Shown: positions 16,122-25,900, counted from the first letter of the stretch. The stretch: DNA of 64,000 nucleotides from Candidatus Ferrigenium bremense (GCA_019449635.1 JAGRPI010000006.1:1-64000); one strand, 5' to 3'. Notes: generated by a model not told the origin, from the letters alone. Numbers and translations: made by a program.

Positions 16122-17486
16122 CTAACGGACCCACACCGTCTTCGCATTCACGAATTCATGCATCCCCAGCCTCGACAGCTCGCGCCCGTAGCCCGAGGCC
16201 TTCACGCCGCCGAACGGCAGGCGCGGATCGGATTTGACCATGCCGTTGATGAAGGTGCTGCCGGCCTGGATATGTGCCGCCAACTGTTCGGCGCGTGCCG
16301 TGTCCTTGCTCCAGATCGATGAGCCGAGGCCGAAGCGGGTTTCGTTGGCGATGCGCAGCGCGTCTGCTTCGCTTGCGGCGCGGATCACGGTCGCCACCGG
16401 GCCGAACAGCTCTTCGTGCCAGGCGCGGGTGTCGGCGGTGACCTGATCCAGGATCGAGGGCTGGTAGAAGAATCCTTCCCGCTCGACCGGTTTGCAACCG
16501 GTCACCGCCACCGCGCCCTGCGCGATGGAATCGCTGACTTGCTGATGCAGCGTATCGCGCAGGTCGAGGCGCGCCATCGGGCCGATTTGCGTGGCGTCAT
16601 CCAGCGGGTCGCCGAGCCTGAGCGCCTCCACTCTGGTTTTGAGCTGGTGCAGGAATTCGTCCGCGATCTGCGGCACGACGATGAGGCGCTTGGCGGCGAT
16701 GCAGGATTGTCCGCAATTGTTGAAGCGCGAGGCCATCGCCATATTGATGGTGTGCTCCAGATCGGCGTCGTGCAGCACGATGAACGGGTCGGAGCCGCCG
16801 AGTTCCAGCACGCATTTTTTCAGATGCTGTCCGGCGCACGCCGCGACCTTGCGCCCGGCGGCTTCCGATCCGGTGAGCGTGACCGCATGCACATGCGGGC
16901 TGGCGATTACCCCGGCGACCTGCTCGACTTCGATCATCAGGTTGGTAAACAAGCCCTCCGGCAAGCCGCACTCGCGGAAAATGGCCTCTATGGCGAGCGC
17001 GCACTGCGGCACGTTCGGCGCGTGTTTCAGCAGCAGCGCATTGCCTGCCATCAGCGCCGGGGCTGCGGCGCGAAATGCTTGCCAGAACGGGAAATTCCAC
17101 GGCATGACGGCCAGCACCACGCCGAGCGGGTAATGCGCGATATAACTCTTTCCGGCATCCGATACCACCGGCTCGGCGCGCATGAATTCCTCGGCATGTT
17201 GCGCATAGTAGTCGCAGACAGTGGCGCACTTTTCGACCTCGGCACGCGCTTCGCGCAGCGGCTTGCCCATTTCCTGGGTGATGAGGGGTGCGTACCGGTC
17301 ACGCTGTGCATGCAGATGTATCGCCACATTGCGCAGCACTTCGGCGCGCCGGGAAAAAATTGTTTGCGCCCAGGCCTGCTGCGCACTGTGGGTTTTTTCC
17401 AGTGCCTGCTCCAGATGGCTGGCATCCCAACTGGAGTGGGTCCGAATTACCTGATGGGTGGTTGGGTTCAGGCTTGTAAATGGCAT
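16122..17486 (-). CDS. NAD(P)-dependent succinate-semialdehyde/aldehyde dehydrogenase
   Basis: The 454-residue product is an aldehyde dehydrogenase with P-W-N-F-P near residue 135 (cofactor site), catalytic Glu in L-E-L-G-G-S and catalytic Cys in N-C-G-Q-S-C. Its length and the short N-terminus resemble the Sad/GabD-type succinate-semialdehyde dehydrogenases. The gene is followed 9 nt later by the amidase, suggesting joint use of an amide or amine-derived substrate. No good ribosome binding site is seen before ATG 17486. The true substrate cannot be fixed from sequence. Confidence 0.82.
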   Translation of the reverse strand: MPFTSLNPTTHQVIRTHSSWDASHLEQALEKTHSAQQAWAQTIFSRRAEVLRNVAIHLHAQRDRYAPLITQEMGKPLREARAEVEKCATVCDYYAQHAEEFMRAEPVVSDAGKSYIAHYPLGVVLAVMPWNFPFWQAFRAAAPALMAGNALLLKHAPNVPQCALAIEAIFRECGLPEGLFTNLMIEVEQVAGVIASPHVHAVTLTGSEAAGRKVAACAGQHLKKCVLELGGSDPFIVLHDADLEHTINMAMASRFNNCGQSCIAAKRLIVVPQIADEFLHQLKTRVEALRLGDPLDDATQIGPMARLDLRDTLHQQVSDSIAQGAVAVTGCKPVEREGFFYQPSILDQVTADTRAWHEELFGPVATVIRAASEADALRIANETRFGLGSSIWSKDTARAEQLAAHIQAGSTFINGMVKSDPRLPFGGVKASGYGRELSRLGMHEFVNAKTVWVR

Positions 17487-17539
17487 AGTTTGAATGAGAA
17501 AATTCCAATGCGGGCATCACGGAGGCTGGGTTAGCAAAC

Positions 17540-17620
17540 GTAGGGCGTCAATAAGCGAAGCGCATTGCGCCGGGTGATAGATACATACGGCGCAATGCCC
17601 GTTGGTTATCGCGCCCTACA
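17540..17620. repeat. GTAGGGCG...CGCCCTAC palindromic repeat
   Basis: Left arm 17540-17572 and right arm 17589-17620 are near-perfect inverted copies (GTAGGGCG...GCGCATTGCGCCG / CGGCGCAATG...CGCGCCCTAC). This is a widespread proteobacterial intergenic repeat type. It sits between pntB and the aldehyde dehydrogenase gene and may serve as a transcript-stabilising or terminating hairpin. Confidence 0.75.
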
Positions 17621-17639
17621 TGCTCTGCCCACCCTGTTA

Positions 17640-19061
17640 CTACGACTTCAACGCGACGAGCACTTCGTCCAGCATCTTCTTGGCATCGCCGAACAACATG
17701 CGGTTGTTCTCCTTGTAGAACAGCGGATTGTCGACGCCCGCATAGCCGGAGGCCATGCTGCGCTTCATCACGATGGAGGTCTTGGCTTTCCAGACTTCCA
17801 GCACCGGCATGCCGGCGATCGGGCTGTTCGGGTCGTCCTGCGCGGCCGGGTTCACGATGTCGTTGGCGCCGATCACCATCGCAACATCGGTATCGGGGAA
17901 GTCCTCGTTAAGCTCATCCATCTCCAGCACGATGTCGTAGGGCACCTTGGCTTCGGCCAACAGCACGTTCATGTGGCCGGGCATGCGACCGGCGACCGGA
18001 TGGATGCCGAAGCGCACGTTGACGCCCTTTTCACGCAGCAGCTTGGTGATCTCGTAGACCGTGTGCTGTGCCTGCGCCACCGCCATACCGTATCCCGGCA
18101 CGATGATCACGTTCCTGGCTTCGCGCAGCAGTTCTGCGGTCTCGGCCGCACTGATAGCCACCGCTTCGCCGGCCGGTTGCGCGTCGCCGCTCGGCGCGGC
18201 AGCAGGTGTGCCACCGCCGGTGCCGAAGCCGCCTGCGATCACGCTGATGAAGTTGCGGTTCATCGCCCGGCACATGATGTAGGAAAGGATCGCGCCGGAA
18301 GAGCCCACCAGCGCGCCGGTGACGATCAGCAGGTCGTTCGACAGCATGAAGCCGGTCGCAGCTGCTGCCCAGCCGGAGTAGCTGTTCAGCATCGACACCA
18401 CTACCGGCATGTCGGCGCCGCCGATCGCCATCACCATGTGGATGCCGAACAGCAGTGCGATCACTGCCATCACGATCAGCGGTACCATGCCGGCACTGAC
18501 CGATTCGGCGTGCAGGAACTGCCAGCCGAAGTAAATGACGATCAGCAGGCCCAGCAGGTTCAGCCAGTGGCGTGCAGGCAGGAGCAGGGGCTTGCCGCCG
18601 ATCTTGCCGGACAATTTGCCGAAGGCGATGATCGAGCCGGAGAACGTGACTGCACCGATCAGGATGCCGATATAGATTTCCATCTCGTGGATGGCTTTCT
18701 CGGCACTGCTCAGGTTGGCTGCCGCTGCCGGGTCGATGTAGTTTGCAAAGCCGACCAGGCAGGCAGCAAGGCCGACCAGGCTGTGCATCAGCGCGACCAG
18801 TTCGGGCATTTGCGTCATCTTTACCACGCGGGCGGCGTAGATGCCGACGCTGCCGCCGACCACCATGGCGCCGATGATCCATGGAACACCGGCCATCGTG
18901 ACACGTGGTCCGAGGATGGTCGCCAGCACGGCAAGGGCCATGCCGATCATGCCGTAGAGATTGCCGCGCCTGGAGGACTCCGGATGGGACAGGCCGCCGA
19001 GACTCAGGATGAAAAGTATCGTCGCGCCGATATATGAAACGGTTGCCAGACTTTCAGACAT
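17640..19061 (-). CDS. pntB: NAD(P) transhydrogenase beta subunit
   Basis: The 473-residue membrane protein has about eight or nine N-terminal transmembrane segments (1-270) followed by the NADP-binding domain III, with [12 protein letters not shown] near 320 and the [11 protein letters not shown] segment near 400. It forms the proton-translocating transhydrogenase with PntA, driving hydride transfer from NADH to NADP+. It follows pntA by 11 nt. In this window it is the obvious source of NADPH for the monomeric isocitrate dehydrogenase. Confidence 0.95.
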   Translation of the reverse strand: MSESLATVSYIGATILFILSLGGLSHPESSRRGNLYGMIGMALAVLATILGPRVTMAGVPWIIGAMVVGGSVGIYAARVVKMTQMPELVALMHSLVGLAACLVGFANYIDPAAAANLSSAEKAIHEMEIYIGILIGAVTFSGSIIAFGKLSGKIGGKPLLLPARHWLNLLGLLIVIYFGWQFLHAESVSAGMVPLIVMAVIALLFGIHMVMAIGGADMPVVVSMLNSYSGWAAAATGFMLSNDLLIVTGALVGSSGAILSYIMCRAMNRNFISVIAGGFGTGGGTPAAAPSGDAQPAGEAVAISAAETAELLREARNVIIVPGYGMAVAQAQHTVYEITKLLREKGVNVRFGIHPVAGRMPGHMNVLLAEAKVPYDIVLEMDELNEDFPDTDVAMVIGANDIVNPAAQDDPNSPIAGMPVLEVWKAKTSIVMKRSMASGYAGVDNPLFYKENNRMLFGDAKKMLDEVLVALKS

Positions 19062-19072
19062 GATTGTTTACC

Positions 19073-20662
19073 TTATTTGCGGAACATCGCCAGCATGCGC
19101 TGGGTGACGGCGAAGCCGCCGAACATATTGACTGAGGTGAGTGCAATACCCGCCACTGCAAGTCCCAGGATCCAGGTGTCGGGGCGGTTAATGCCACCCA
19201 TGGCTGGCGGAGCGATCTGCACCAGCGCACCGATGGCGATGATGCTGCTGATCGCATTGGTGACGCTCATCAGCGGCGTGTGCAACGCAGGGGTGACATT
19301 CCACACCACCATGTAGCCGACGAAGCAGGCCAGCACGAACACCGTGAAGTGTCCGAGGAATGCCGCCGGCGCATAGGCACCGATAAGCAGGAACAGCACG
19401 GCGGCGACACCGAACATGATCGCCAGCTTGCCTGCGGCCATCGGCTCACTGCTGCCGCCATGGCCGTGTCCCTTGGCCGCAGGCGCGGCCACTTTTGCGG
19501 CAGCCGCTTTGGCCGGCGCTGCCGACAGCTTGGGCGCGGGTGCCGGCCAGGTGATGTTGCCTTCCTTGATGACCGTCAGGCCGCGGATGGCGTCGTCTTC
19601 CATGTTGACGTTTATGACACCGTCCTTGGTCTTGCACAGTTCTTCGGTCAGGCGGAACAGGTTGGTCGCATACAGCGTGGAGGATTGCTTGGCCAGGCGG
19701 CTGGGCAAATCCGTATAACCGATAATCGTCACGCCGTGCTTCACCACAGCCTGGCCGGGTTCGGTCAGTTCGCAGTTGCCGCCCTGTTCGGCAGCCAGGT
19801 CGACGATCACGCTGCCCGGTTTCATGCTCTTCACCATCTCGGCGGTGATCAGCTTGGGCGCGGGCTTGCCGGGGATCAGCGCGGTGGTGATGATAATGTC
19901 CACCTCCTTGGCCTGCTTGGCGTACATCTCGCGCTGGGCCTGCTGGAAGCCCTCGCTCATTACCCTGGCGTAGCCGCCGCCGCCGGACCCTTCTTCCTCA
20001 TAATCGACCTTGACGAATTCGCCGCCCATCGACTTGACCTGGTCGCCCACCTCGGGGCGTGTGTCATTGGCGCGCACGATGGCGCCCAAGCCGACGGCGG
20101 TGCCGATCGCCGCCAGGCCGGCCACACCGGCACCGGCGATGAAGACCTTGGCCGGCGGTACCTTGCCTGCAGCCGTGATCTGGCCGTTGAAAAAGCGGCC
20201 GAAGGCGTTGGCAGCCTCGATGACCGCGCGGTAGCCGGTGATGCCGGCCATGGAGGTCAACGCGTCCATCTTCTGGGCGCGGCTCAGCATGCGCGGCAGT
20301 GCGTCGATGGCCAGCACAGTGGCTTTCTTCGCCGCGAGCTGCTGCATCAGTTCGGGGTTCTGCGCCGGCCAGATGAAGCTCACCAGCGTGCCGCCTTCGC
20401 GCATCAGGCCGACTTCTCCCGCTGTCGGGCCGCGCACCTTGAAGACGATGTCGGATGCGGACCACAGTTTGGCTGCACCGTCGATGATCTCTGCACCCGC
20501 GGCGCGGTAGACATCATCGCTGAAGTTCGCCGCATCTCCGGCGCCGGATTCGACGGCAACCTTGAATCCCAGCTTGATGAGCTTTTCGACGACATCGGGC
20601 ACGGTGGCCGCGCGCTTTTCCCCCGCGGCTATTTCCCTGGGGATTCCTATCATCAGTGTCAT
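19073..20662 (-). CDS. pntA: NAD(P) transhydrogenase alpha subunit
   Basis: The 529-residue protein has the alanine-dehydrogenase-like NAD-binding domain I (about 1-380, beginning I-G-I-P-R-E and containing G-A-G-V-A-G-L near 175), an Ala/Lys-rich linker near 380-410 and four C-terminal transmembrane segments. It is the single-chain PntA form rather than the split PntAA/PntAB form. ATG 20662 overlaps the stop of a short basic ORF just upstream (ATGA). With PntB it uses the proton gradient to make NADPH. Confidence 0.95.
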   Translation of the reverse strand: MTLMIGIPREIAAGEKRAATVPDVVEKLIKLGFKVAVESGAGDAANFSDDVYRAAGAEIIDGAAKLWSASDIVFKVRGPTAGEVGLMREGGTLVSFIWPAQNPELMQQLAAKKATVLAIDALPRMLSRAQKMDALTSMAGITGYRAVIEAANAFGRFFNGQITAAGKVPPAKVFIAGAGVAGLAAIGTAVGLGAIVRANDTRPEVGDQVKSMGGEFVKVDYEEEGSGGGGYARVMSEGFQQAQREMYAKQAKEVDIIITTALIPGKPAPKLITAEMVKSMKPGSVIVDLAAEQGGNCELTEPGQAVVKHGVTIIGYTDLPSRLAKQSSTLYATNLFRLTEELCKTKDGVINVNMEDDAIRGLTVIKEGNITWPAPAPKLSAAPAKAAAAKVAAPAAKGHGHGGSSEPMAAGKLAIMFGVAAVLFLLIGAYAPAAFLGHFTVFVLACFVGYMVVWNVTPALHTPLMSVTNAISSIIAIGALVQIAPPAMGGINRPDTWILGLAVAGIALTSVNMFGGFAVTQRMLAMFRK

Positions 20663-20778
20663 GAAGTTTTCCGTTTCGATTTAAGTTGTTTTTTTGATTT
20701 TGATTGTCGTTTCGACTTGATTGTTCTTTTTTGCCACACCATCAGAATGTTTTGCTGCATCTCCAAAATGTCATTCAT
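20659..20778 (-). CDS. possible 39-residue Lys/Arg-rich small ORF overlapping pntA start
   Basis: On the minus strand an ATG at 20778 opens 39 codons ending in a TGA that overlaps the pntA ATG (ATGA). The N-terminal 16 residues ([16 protein letters not shown]) could form an amphipathic helix. The remaining 23 residues contain 9 Lys and 3 Arg. No strong ribosome binding site precedes it (CCGGA directly before the ATG), and the A-rich DNA could give a basic reading by chance. It may be a translationally coupled small protein, a leader, or not coding. Confidence 0.3.
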   Translation of the reverse strand: MNDILEMQQNILMVWQKRTIKSKRQSKSKKQLKSKRKTS

Positions 20779-20875
20779 TCCGGACGCGCGAACCTGTGAT
20801 GGTACTGCAAAAATCTTCCGGCTATCAACCTTCTTTTCGCTTTTTTACCGCACCATACGGTGCAAAAAATCGGAT

Positions 20876-21880
20876 TCAGGAAAAGAAGCGCTGATGGGCT
20901 TCGGGAGAGATGTTCATGCCTGTCGACTGCGCGCGTTGCAGGAGTTCCCAGTAGTAGCGGTAGGAGGCGCGGTCATGCAGTTGGCCTTCCTGCTGGATAG
21001 GCCCCCAGGCCGCGTCCTGGGCGGCGATCAGCAAGGCGGCGGCCTCGCTGACCTCCGCAAAATCCGGGCGCATGGCTTCGACAATAGGCTGGATCTGGGC
21101 GGGGTGGATGCTCCACATGCGCAGGAAGCCGAGTTCCTGCCGGGCGCGGCGGGCGTCCTCCCGCGCCACATTGGCATCGCGTATTTCGGTGGTGACGTTG
21201 TGGCTGGGCACGACGCCGTTGCCCAGTGCGGCGGCAGCGATCGCACATTTGGCGCGCACCACCAGCGCATGATCGAACTGGCCGGGCGAGCGCATCGCTG
21301 CGGCAGGGATCGCGCCGTGATGCGCGGAGACGAAGTCCATCAGGCCGAAGTCGAGGGTCTCGACATGCGGCAGGCGGGCGATCTCCCATGCTTCATGCAG
21401 CGCGCCGGGTGTCTCGATCAGCACATGGACGGGTATCTCGCGGGCGATGCCGTGGCGGTTTCTCAGTTCGTCGAGCGCGGAGACCTGCGTCAGGACATCG
21501 TTGGCGCTTTCCGGCTTGGGCAAAACGATATAGGCCACGCGCTGCCCGGCCCGGCTGATGATGATCTCCAGTTCGTCGCGCCAGAATGGATGACTGGCAT
21601 CGTGGATGCGGACACCGATGCGGCCAAAGCGGTTTTCGCCGGACAGGACCAACTCGGCGATCATGGCCGCATGTTCGCGTTCCTTGCCTGCCGGGGCGCC
21701 GTCCTCGCAGTCGGCGGTGATGTCAAAGATAGGCCGCCCGTCGACCGATAATGCGGCCTGGATCTGGAGCGCCTTGTGCAGCAGTTTCTCGCTGCCGGCA
21801 AAATGCTCGCACGCGGCAAGCTGGGGAAACGGCCGGCTGCCCGTGTAGAGTACGGCGGATGGGTGGAGGAGATTGTTCAT
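20876..21880 (-). CDS. HpcH/HpaI aldolase / citrate lyase family protein (CitE-like)
   Basis: The 334-residue TIM-barrel lyase belongs to the CitE/malyl-CoA lyase superfamily. It shows the Asp/Glu-rich D-C-E-D-G-A-P segment near 60, R-I-H-D near 92, the metal-ligand type L-I-E-T-P-G-A near 157 and the C-terminal M-W-S-I-H-P-A-Q-I. Family members cleave or form (3S)-malyl-CoA, beta-methylmalyl-CoA, citramalyl-CoA or citryl-CoA. ATG 21880 is chosen because the reading from 21922 runs into a repeat. No citDF genes are nearby, so it is not part of citrate lyase. It lies between pntA and pycB in the same orientation, but which acyl-CoA it acts on is open. Confidence 0.8.
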   Translation of the reverse strand: MNNLLHPSAVLYTGSRPFPQLAACEHFAGSEKLLHKALQIQAALSVDGRPIFDITADCEDGAPAGKEREHAAMIAELVLSGENRFGRIGVRIHDASHPFWRDELEIIISRAGQRVAYIVLPKPESANDVLTQVSALDELRNRHGIAREIPVHVLIETPGALHEAWEIARLPHVETLDFGLMDFVSAHHGAIPAAAMRSPGQFDHALVVRAKCAIAAAALGNGVVPSHNVTTEIRDANVAREDARRARQELGFLRMWSIHPAQIQPIVEAMRPDFAEVSEAAALLIAAQDAAWGPIQQEGQLHDRASYRYYWELLQRAQSTGMNISPEAHQRFFS

Positions 21881-21895
21881 TCTGGAAAAATCAGC

Positions 21896-21973
21896 CAGCC
21901 ACGGATAAACACGGATGCACACGGATTATCAATGGATTGTTTATCCGTGACAACCCGTGTGCATCCGTGGCTA
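21896..21973. repeat. ATCCGTG-type palindromic repeat
   Basis: AGCCACGGATAAACACGGATGCACACGG is mirrored by CCGTGTGCATCCGTGGCT, with an inner pair GGATTATC / GTTTATCC. It is a known style of dispersed intergenic repeat. It lies between the CitE-like gene start and pycB end. Confidence 0.75.
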
Positions 21974-22033
21974 ATTGCGGTTTTTTTAGGTTCATGCACA
22001 GTATTCCGTCCTGCGCATCAGGTTCGTCCGGAT

Positions 22034-23869
22034 TTACTGGATCTCGACCAGGGTCTCGTCCGGCGCGACGCTGTCGCCCTTTTTGACATGGACGCTGATC
22101 ACGACGCCGCTGATCGGCGCCTGGATTTCATTTTCCATCTTCATGGCTTCGATGACCAGTACGCCATCTCCCGCCTCGACCTTATCCCCGACCTTGACCT
22201 TGACATCGACTATGGTGCCGGGCATGGCAGTCGCCACGCAACCCTGATGGGACGGGCGGGGGCGATCGGTGCCTGATGCTTGGGCGGCAGGTTTTTTCTT
22301 GCCGTTGCCCTTTCCGCCGGAAACCTCGATTTCATTCAGGGTTTCGACTACGACTTCCTCAGAAATGCCATCGACAGAAACATAGAACGGACGCTGTGCT
22401 TCGCCGTGATGTCCGCTGCCGGTGAGTTTGATATGGAAAGTTTCGCCGTGCAGCGTCACCTTGAATTCGTTGGGCGCGTAGCGTTCTGACGAAGTGGTAA
22501 CGAACTCTTTGGGCAGCAACGGCTCCGGCTTAAGCGTGTCGGCGTTGCGTTCCTGCAGGAAGGTTTTTGCCATTTCCGGGAACATGGCGTAGGTGAGGAC
22601 ATCTTCCTCGCTTTTTGCCAGGCCTTCGCACGTGATTCCGAGCTTGTTCATCTCGTCTTCGAGCAGGTCCGCCGGGCGGCAGGTCACGACGTCCGCATCG
22701 CCGACCGCAAGTTTCTTGATCTGCTCGTTGACCGTGCCCGGCGCCTTGCCATAGTGACCGAGCAGGTAGTTCTTGACTTCAGTCGTGACCGATTTGTAGC
22801 GAGCGCCGGTCAGGATGTTCATGACGGCCTGTGTGCCGACGATTTGCGAGGTTGGCGTGACCAGCGGCGGATAGCCCAGGTCTTCGCGTACCCGCGGGAT
22901 TTCGGCGAGCACTTCGTTCATGCGGTTGAGCGCGCCCAGTTCCTTGAGCTGGTTGGACAGGTTGGAGATCATGCCGCCCGGCACATGGTTCACCAGTACG
23001 CGCGTATCCACGCCGGTGAAGGCGCTCTCGTACTGCCAGTACTTCTGGCGCACTTCGTAGAAATAGGCAGTGACCTCCTGTATTGCCGCCAGGTCGAGGC
23101 CGGTATCGTATGGAGTGCCTTGCAGCGCGGCCACGATGCTCTCGGTCGAGGAATGGCTGGCGCCTTCGCCGAAGGAGGAATTGCAGGTATCCAGTATGGT
23201 GGCGCCCGCTTCCACTGCCTTGAGGAAACACATGGAGGACAGGCCGGAAGTGGAGTGGCTGTGCAAATGGATCGGCAGGCTGACGGCAGCGCGCATCGCT
23301 TTGACCAGATCGGTGGTCGCGTAAGGCGTGAGCAGGCCGGCCATGTCCTTGATGCAGATGGTGTCGCAGCCCATGGTTTCCAGTTCGCGCGCCAGTTCGA
23401 CGAACTGGGGAATGCCATGCACCGGGCTGGTGGTGTAGCTGATGCAACCCTCGGCATGCTTTCCGGCTTTCTTTACCGCCTCGACGGAGACGCGCAGATT
23501 GCGCAGGTCGTTCATCGCATCGAAAACGCGGAATACGTCGATGCCGTTGTCCGCAGACTTGCCGACAAAGGCGCGCACCACGTCATCGGAATAGTGCCGG
23601 TAGCCGAGCAGGTTCTGCCCGCGCAGCAGCATCTGGATACGGCTGTTCGGCAAGGCCTTGCGCAATTTCTTGAGGCGTTCCCACGGGTCTTCTTTCAGGA
23701 AGCGCACGCAGGAGTCGAAGGTCGCGCCTCCCCAGGCTTCCAGCGACCAGAAGCCGATGTTATCCAGCTTGTGGCAGATGGGCAGCATGTCTTCGGTGCG
23801 CATGCGCGTCGCGATCACGGATTGATGGCCGTCGCGCAGGACCAGTTCGGAGATAAGGGTTTTTGCCAT
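22034..23869 (-). CDS. pycB: pyruvate carboxylase subunit B (carboxyltransferase plus biotin carrier)
   Basis: The 611-residue protein starts with the carboxyltransferase domain (R-D-G-H-Q-S near residue 12, HMG-CoA-lyase-like TIM barrel to about 300), then a conserved carboxylase domain, and ends with a biotinyl domain whose E-A-M-K577-M-E-N carries the biotin lysine. It is also similar to oxaloacetate decarboxylase alpha. Here it is 28 nt downstream of a biotin carboxylase gene with no oadB/oadG pump genes, so pyruvate to oxaloacetate carboxylation is favoured. This is the two-subunit pyruvate carboxylase known from rTCA bacteria and archaea. Confidence 0.88.
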   Translation of the reverse strand: MAKTLISELVLRDGHQSVIATRMRTEDMLPICHKLDNIGFWSLEAWGGATFDSCVRFLKEDPWERLKKLRKALPNSRIQMLLRGQNLLGYRHYSDDVVRAFVGKSADNGIDVFRVFDAMNDLRNLRVSVEAVKKAGKHAEGCISYTTSPVHGIPQFVELARELETMGCDTICIKDMAGLLTPYATTDLVKAMRAAVSLPIHLHSHSTSGLSSMCFLKAVEAGATILDTCNSSFGEGASHSSTESIVAALQGTPYDTGLDLAAIQEVTAYFYEVRQKYWQYESAFTGVDTRVLVNHVPGGMISNLSNQLKELGALNRMNEVLAEIPRVREDLGYPPLVTPTSQIVGTQAVMNILTGARYKSVTTEVKNYLLGHYGKAPGTVNEQIKKLAVGDADVVTCRPADLLEDEMNKLGITCEGLAKSEEDVLTYAMFPEMAKTFLQERNADTLKPEPLLPKEFVTTSSERYAPNEFKVTLHGETFHIKLTGSGHHGEAQRPFYVSVDGISEEVVVETLNEIEVSGGKGNGKKKPAAQASGTDRPRPSHQGCVATAMPGTIVDVKVKVGDKVEAGDGVLVIEAMKMENEIQAPISGVVISVHVKKGDSVAPDETLVEIQ

Positions 23870-23897
23870 GTCGTTAACTTGATTGGATAGGTTGAAA

Positions 23898-25316
23898 TTA
23901 AATGCCTTCGTGCGCCGCTATCACGGCTGAAATGGCAGCTGCCCTCAGTTCTGGCGGGATTCTTATGGTGTAATCGATCAGCTCCGGATGAGACTCCACG
24001 AATCCGGTATTGAAGTTCGCATTCCTGAAATCGGGATGTTTCAGGATTTCCTGGTAATACGGTATGGTCGTTTTGACGCCATAGATCAACATATCATTCA
24101 GCGCGCGGCGGCCGCGTTCGACGACCCCGTCCCAGGTGAGCGCCCAGACGGTGAGCTTGGCGCACATGGAATCGAAATAGGGCGGGATCTCGTAGCCGCT
24201 GTACATGGCGGCATCGATGCGCACGCCGGGGCCGCCCGGCGCATAGTAACGGGTGATCTTGCCGAAACTCGGCAGGAACCCGTTCTTGGGGTCTTCCGCA
24301 TTGATGCGGAACTCCATGGCGTAGCCGCGGAATCGGACATCTTCCTGCTGGTATTGCAGCTTAAGGCCATCGGCGATGCGAATCTGCTCCTGCACGATAT
24401 CGATGCCGGTAATGGTTTCCGTCACGGTATGCTCGACCTGGATGCGGGTGTTCATTTCCATAAAATAGAAATTGTTGTCCTGGTCGAGCAGGAATTCGAC
24501 GGTGCCCGCGTTTTCATAGCCCACGGCGCGGCTCGCCTTGACGGCAAGGCTGCCGATATATTCGCGCTGCGCCTGGGTGATCTGTGGCGATGGGGCAATC
24601 TCGATCAGCTTCTGGTTGCGGCGCTGGATGGAGCAGTCACGCTCGAACAAATGGATCACGTTGCCATGGCTGTCGCCCAGCACCTGCACTTCAATATGCC
24701 GCGGGTCGACCACGCATTTTTCCAGGAAGACTTCCGGCTGGCCAAAAGCCTTGCTGGCTTCCGAGATCACGCGCGCATAGTTGCTGATGAGGTCTTTATC
24801 GCTGTCGCAGCGTCGAATGCCGCGCCCGCCGCCTCCATTGGTGGCCTTGAGCATCACGGGGTAGCCGATCTTGTTTGCCAGTATGCGCGCCTCTTCCACA
24901 TCGGCCAGGTTGCCGTCGCTGCCCGGCACGCAAGGAATGCCGGCGGCGATCATCGCATTGCGCGCCTGTACTTTGTCTCCCATCTGGCGGATGACATCCG
25001 CGTTCGGGCCGATGAATTTGATATCGCGGCGCGCGCAAATCTCGGCCAGTTCGGGGTTCTCCGCAAGGAAGCCATAGCCCGGATGCAGTGCATCGCACCC
25101 CGAGGTAACGGCTATATTGACGATGTTGTGAGCGTTAAGGTAGCCGGTAACCGGCTCGGAGCCGATATGGTAGGCCTCGTCCGCTTTTTTTACGTGCAGC
25201 GCATGGCGGTCGGCATCCGTGTAAATGGCGACCGACTTGATGCCCATTTCAGAGCACGCGCGCACGATGCGCACCGCAATTTCACCGCGGTTGGCGACGA
25301 GTATTTTTGTAATCAC
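23898..25316 (-). CDS. pycA: pyruvate carboxylase subunit A (biotin carboxylase)
   Basis: The 472-residue ATP-grasp biotin carboxylase has I-L-V-A-N-R-G-E-I-A at the N-terminus, the Gly-rich ATP loop G-G-G-G-R-G-I near 162-168 and the E-M-N-x-R-x-Q-V-E-H catalytic segment near 290. It starts with GTG at 25316, with AGGAT 8 nt upstream. AccC is the main alternative, but the adjacent pycB and the lack of accB argue for pyruvate carboxylase. It charges biotin on PycB with bicarbonate. It is transcribed divergently from nifJ. Confidence 0.88.
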   Translation of the reverse strand: MITKILVANRGEIAVRIVRACSEMGIKSVAIYTDADRHALHVKKADEAYHIGSEPVTGYLNAHNIVNIAVTSGCDALHPGYGFLAENPELAEICARRDIKFIGPNADVIRQMGDKVQARNAMIAAGIPCVPGSDGNLADVEEARILANKIGYPVMLKATNGGGGRGIRRCDSDKDLISNYARVISEASKAFGQPEVFLEKCVVDPRHIEVQVLGDSHGNVIHLFERDCSIQRRNQKLIEIAPSPQITQAQREYIGSLAVKASRAVGYENAGTVEFLLDQDNNFYFMEMNTRIQVEHTVTETITGIDIVQEQIRIADGLKLQYQQEDVRFRGYAMEFRINAEDPKNGFLPSFGKITRYYAPGGPGVRIDAAMYSGYEIPPYFDSMCAKLTVWALTWDGVVERGRRALNDMLIYGVKTTIPYYQEILKHPDFRNANFNTGFVESHPELIDYTIRIPPELRAAAISAVIAAHEGI

Positions 25317-25900
25317 AAATTGATCCTGAGTCTGGCTAATTGCTGAAATACGGCCGGATTATAATTTTTTCAGGGGGTATCCCAATAGGCTATTGCCTAG
25401 GTTTTCGAGTGGGGCATTATAGCGGCATCGCCATGCCGTGCTCAATGGCAATTCGATTAAGTGTTCCCTTGGCTGATTATTTCTCCAGAAAGACTTCCAG
25501 TAAGGTATGGAGGGGTATGGGCATGCGAGCAGTATGGTAATGGCACATAAAAGATTTCGTAGCGCAAATAGTTGGGATAGAATATGCACATTTAGGCTTG
25601 CTGGATTTGTTGGGCACGGATTGTTTAATCTATGCTGCTGCTGGCCTTTTGATTGATATGAAAGATTCTGGTTGCGGCATCACGTTCGTTTGTAGCGAAT
25701 TTGGGCATTCTCTGAAACTTGCGTATTACTCGGCGGACCGCAGGATTTTACGGCGCTCTGCTGCAAGACTTCGCGTCCGCTAGCGGGCCCTATCGATCAA
25801 AACCCTGTGCAACCATCATGCGAATTTATGAAATATTCGGGTTAGTCCCATCTTGTTTTTGGATAACCGGCACATTATTACTGACTGAAGGAGTTTTTTG
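25317..25900. other. 584-bp divergent intergenic region between pycA and nifJ
   Basis: No credible gene is present; the short ORFs here have no ribosome binding sites and no recognisable sequence. It contains a likely pycA promoter (separate entry) and a TAGGC/GCCTA inverted repeat near 25386-25399 next to its -35 box that could be an operator. The nifJ side has AAGGAG at 25887-25892 but no promoter I can defend. Its length suggests shared regulation of the two carboxylation modules. Confidence 0.5.
25358..25385 (-). promoter_or_regulatory. putative sigma-70 promoter of pycAB
   Basis: On the minus strand TTGGGA (25385-25380) and TATAAT (25363-25358) are separated by 16 nt, followed 42 nt later by the GTG of pycA. 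The -10 is a perfect match and the -35 matches at four positions. Confidence 0.5.

Noticed and set aside
20845-20870. GCACC-ATAC-GGTGC hairpin as a terminator after the CitE-like gene
   Set aside because: On the relevant strand it is preceded by T residues and followed by A residues, the wrong order for an intrinsic terminator.
19280-21751. 823-codon open frame on the plus strand
   Set aside because: It runs antisense across pntA and the CitE-like gene, has no domain, and is rich in His, Gly and Arg as typical shadow readings are.
22034-25316. Oxaloacetate decarboxylase sodium pump
   Set aside because: pycB resembles OadA, but no oadB or oadG is present and the gene is paired with a biotin carboxylase, which fits pyruvate carboxylase.
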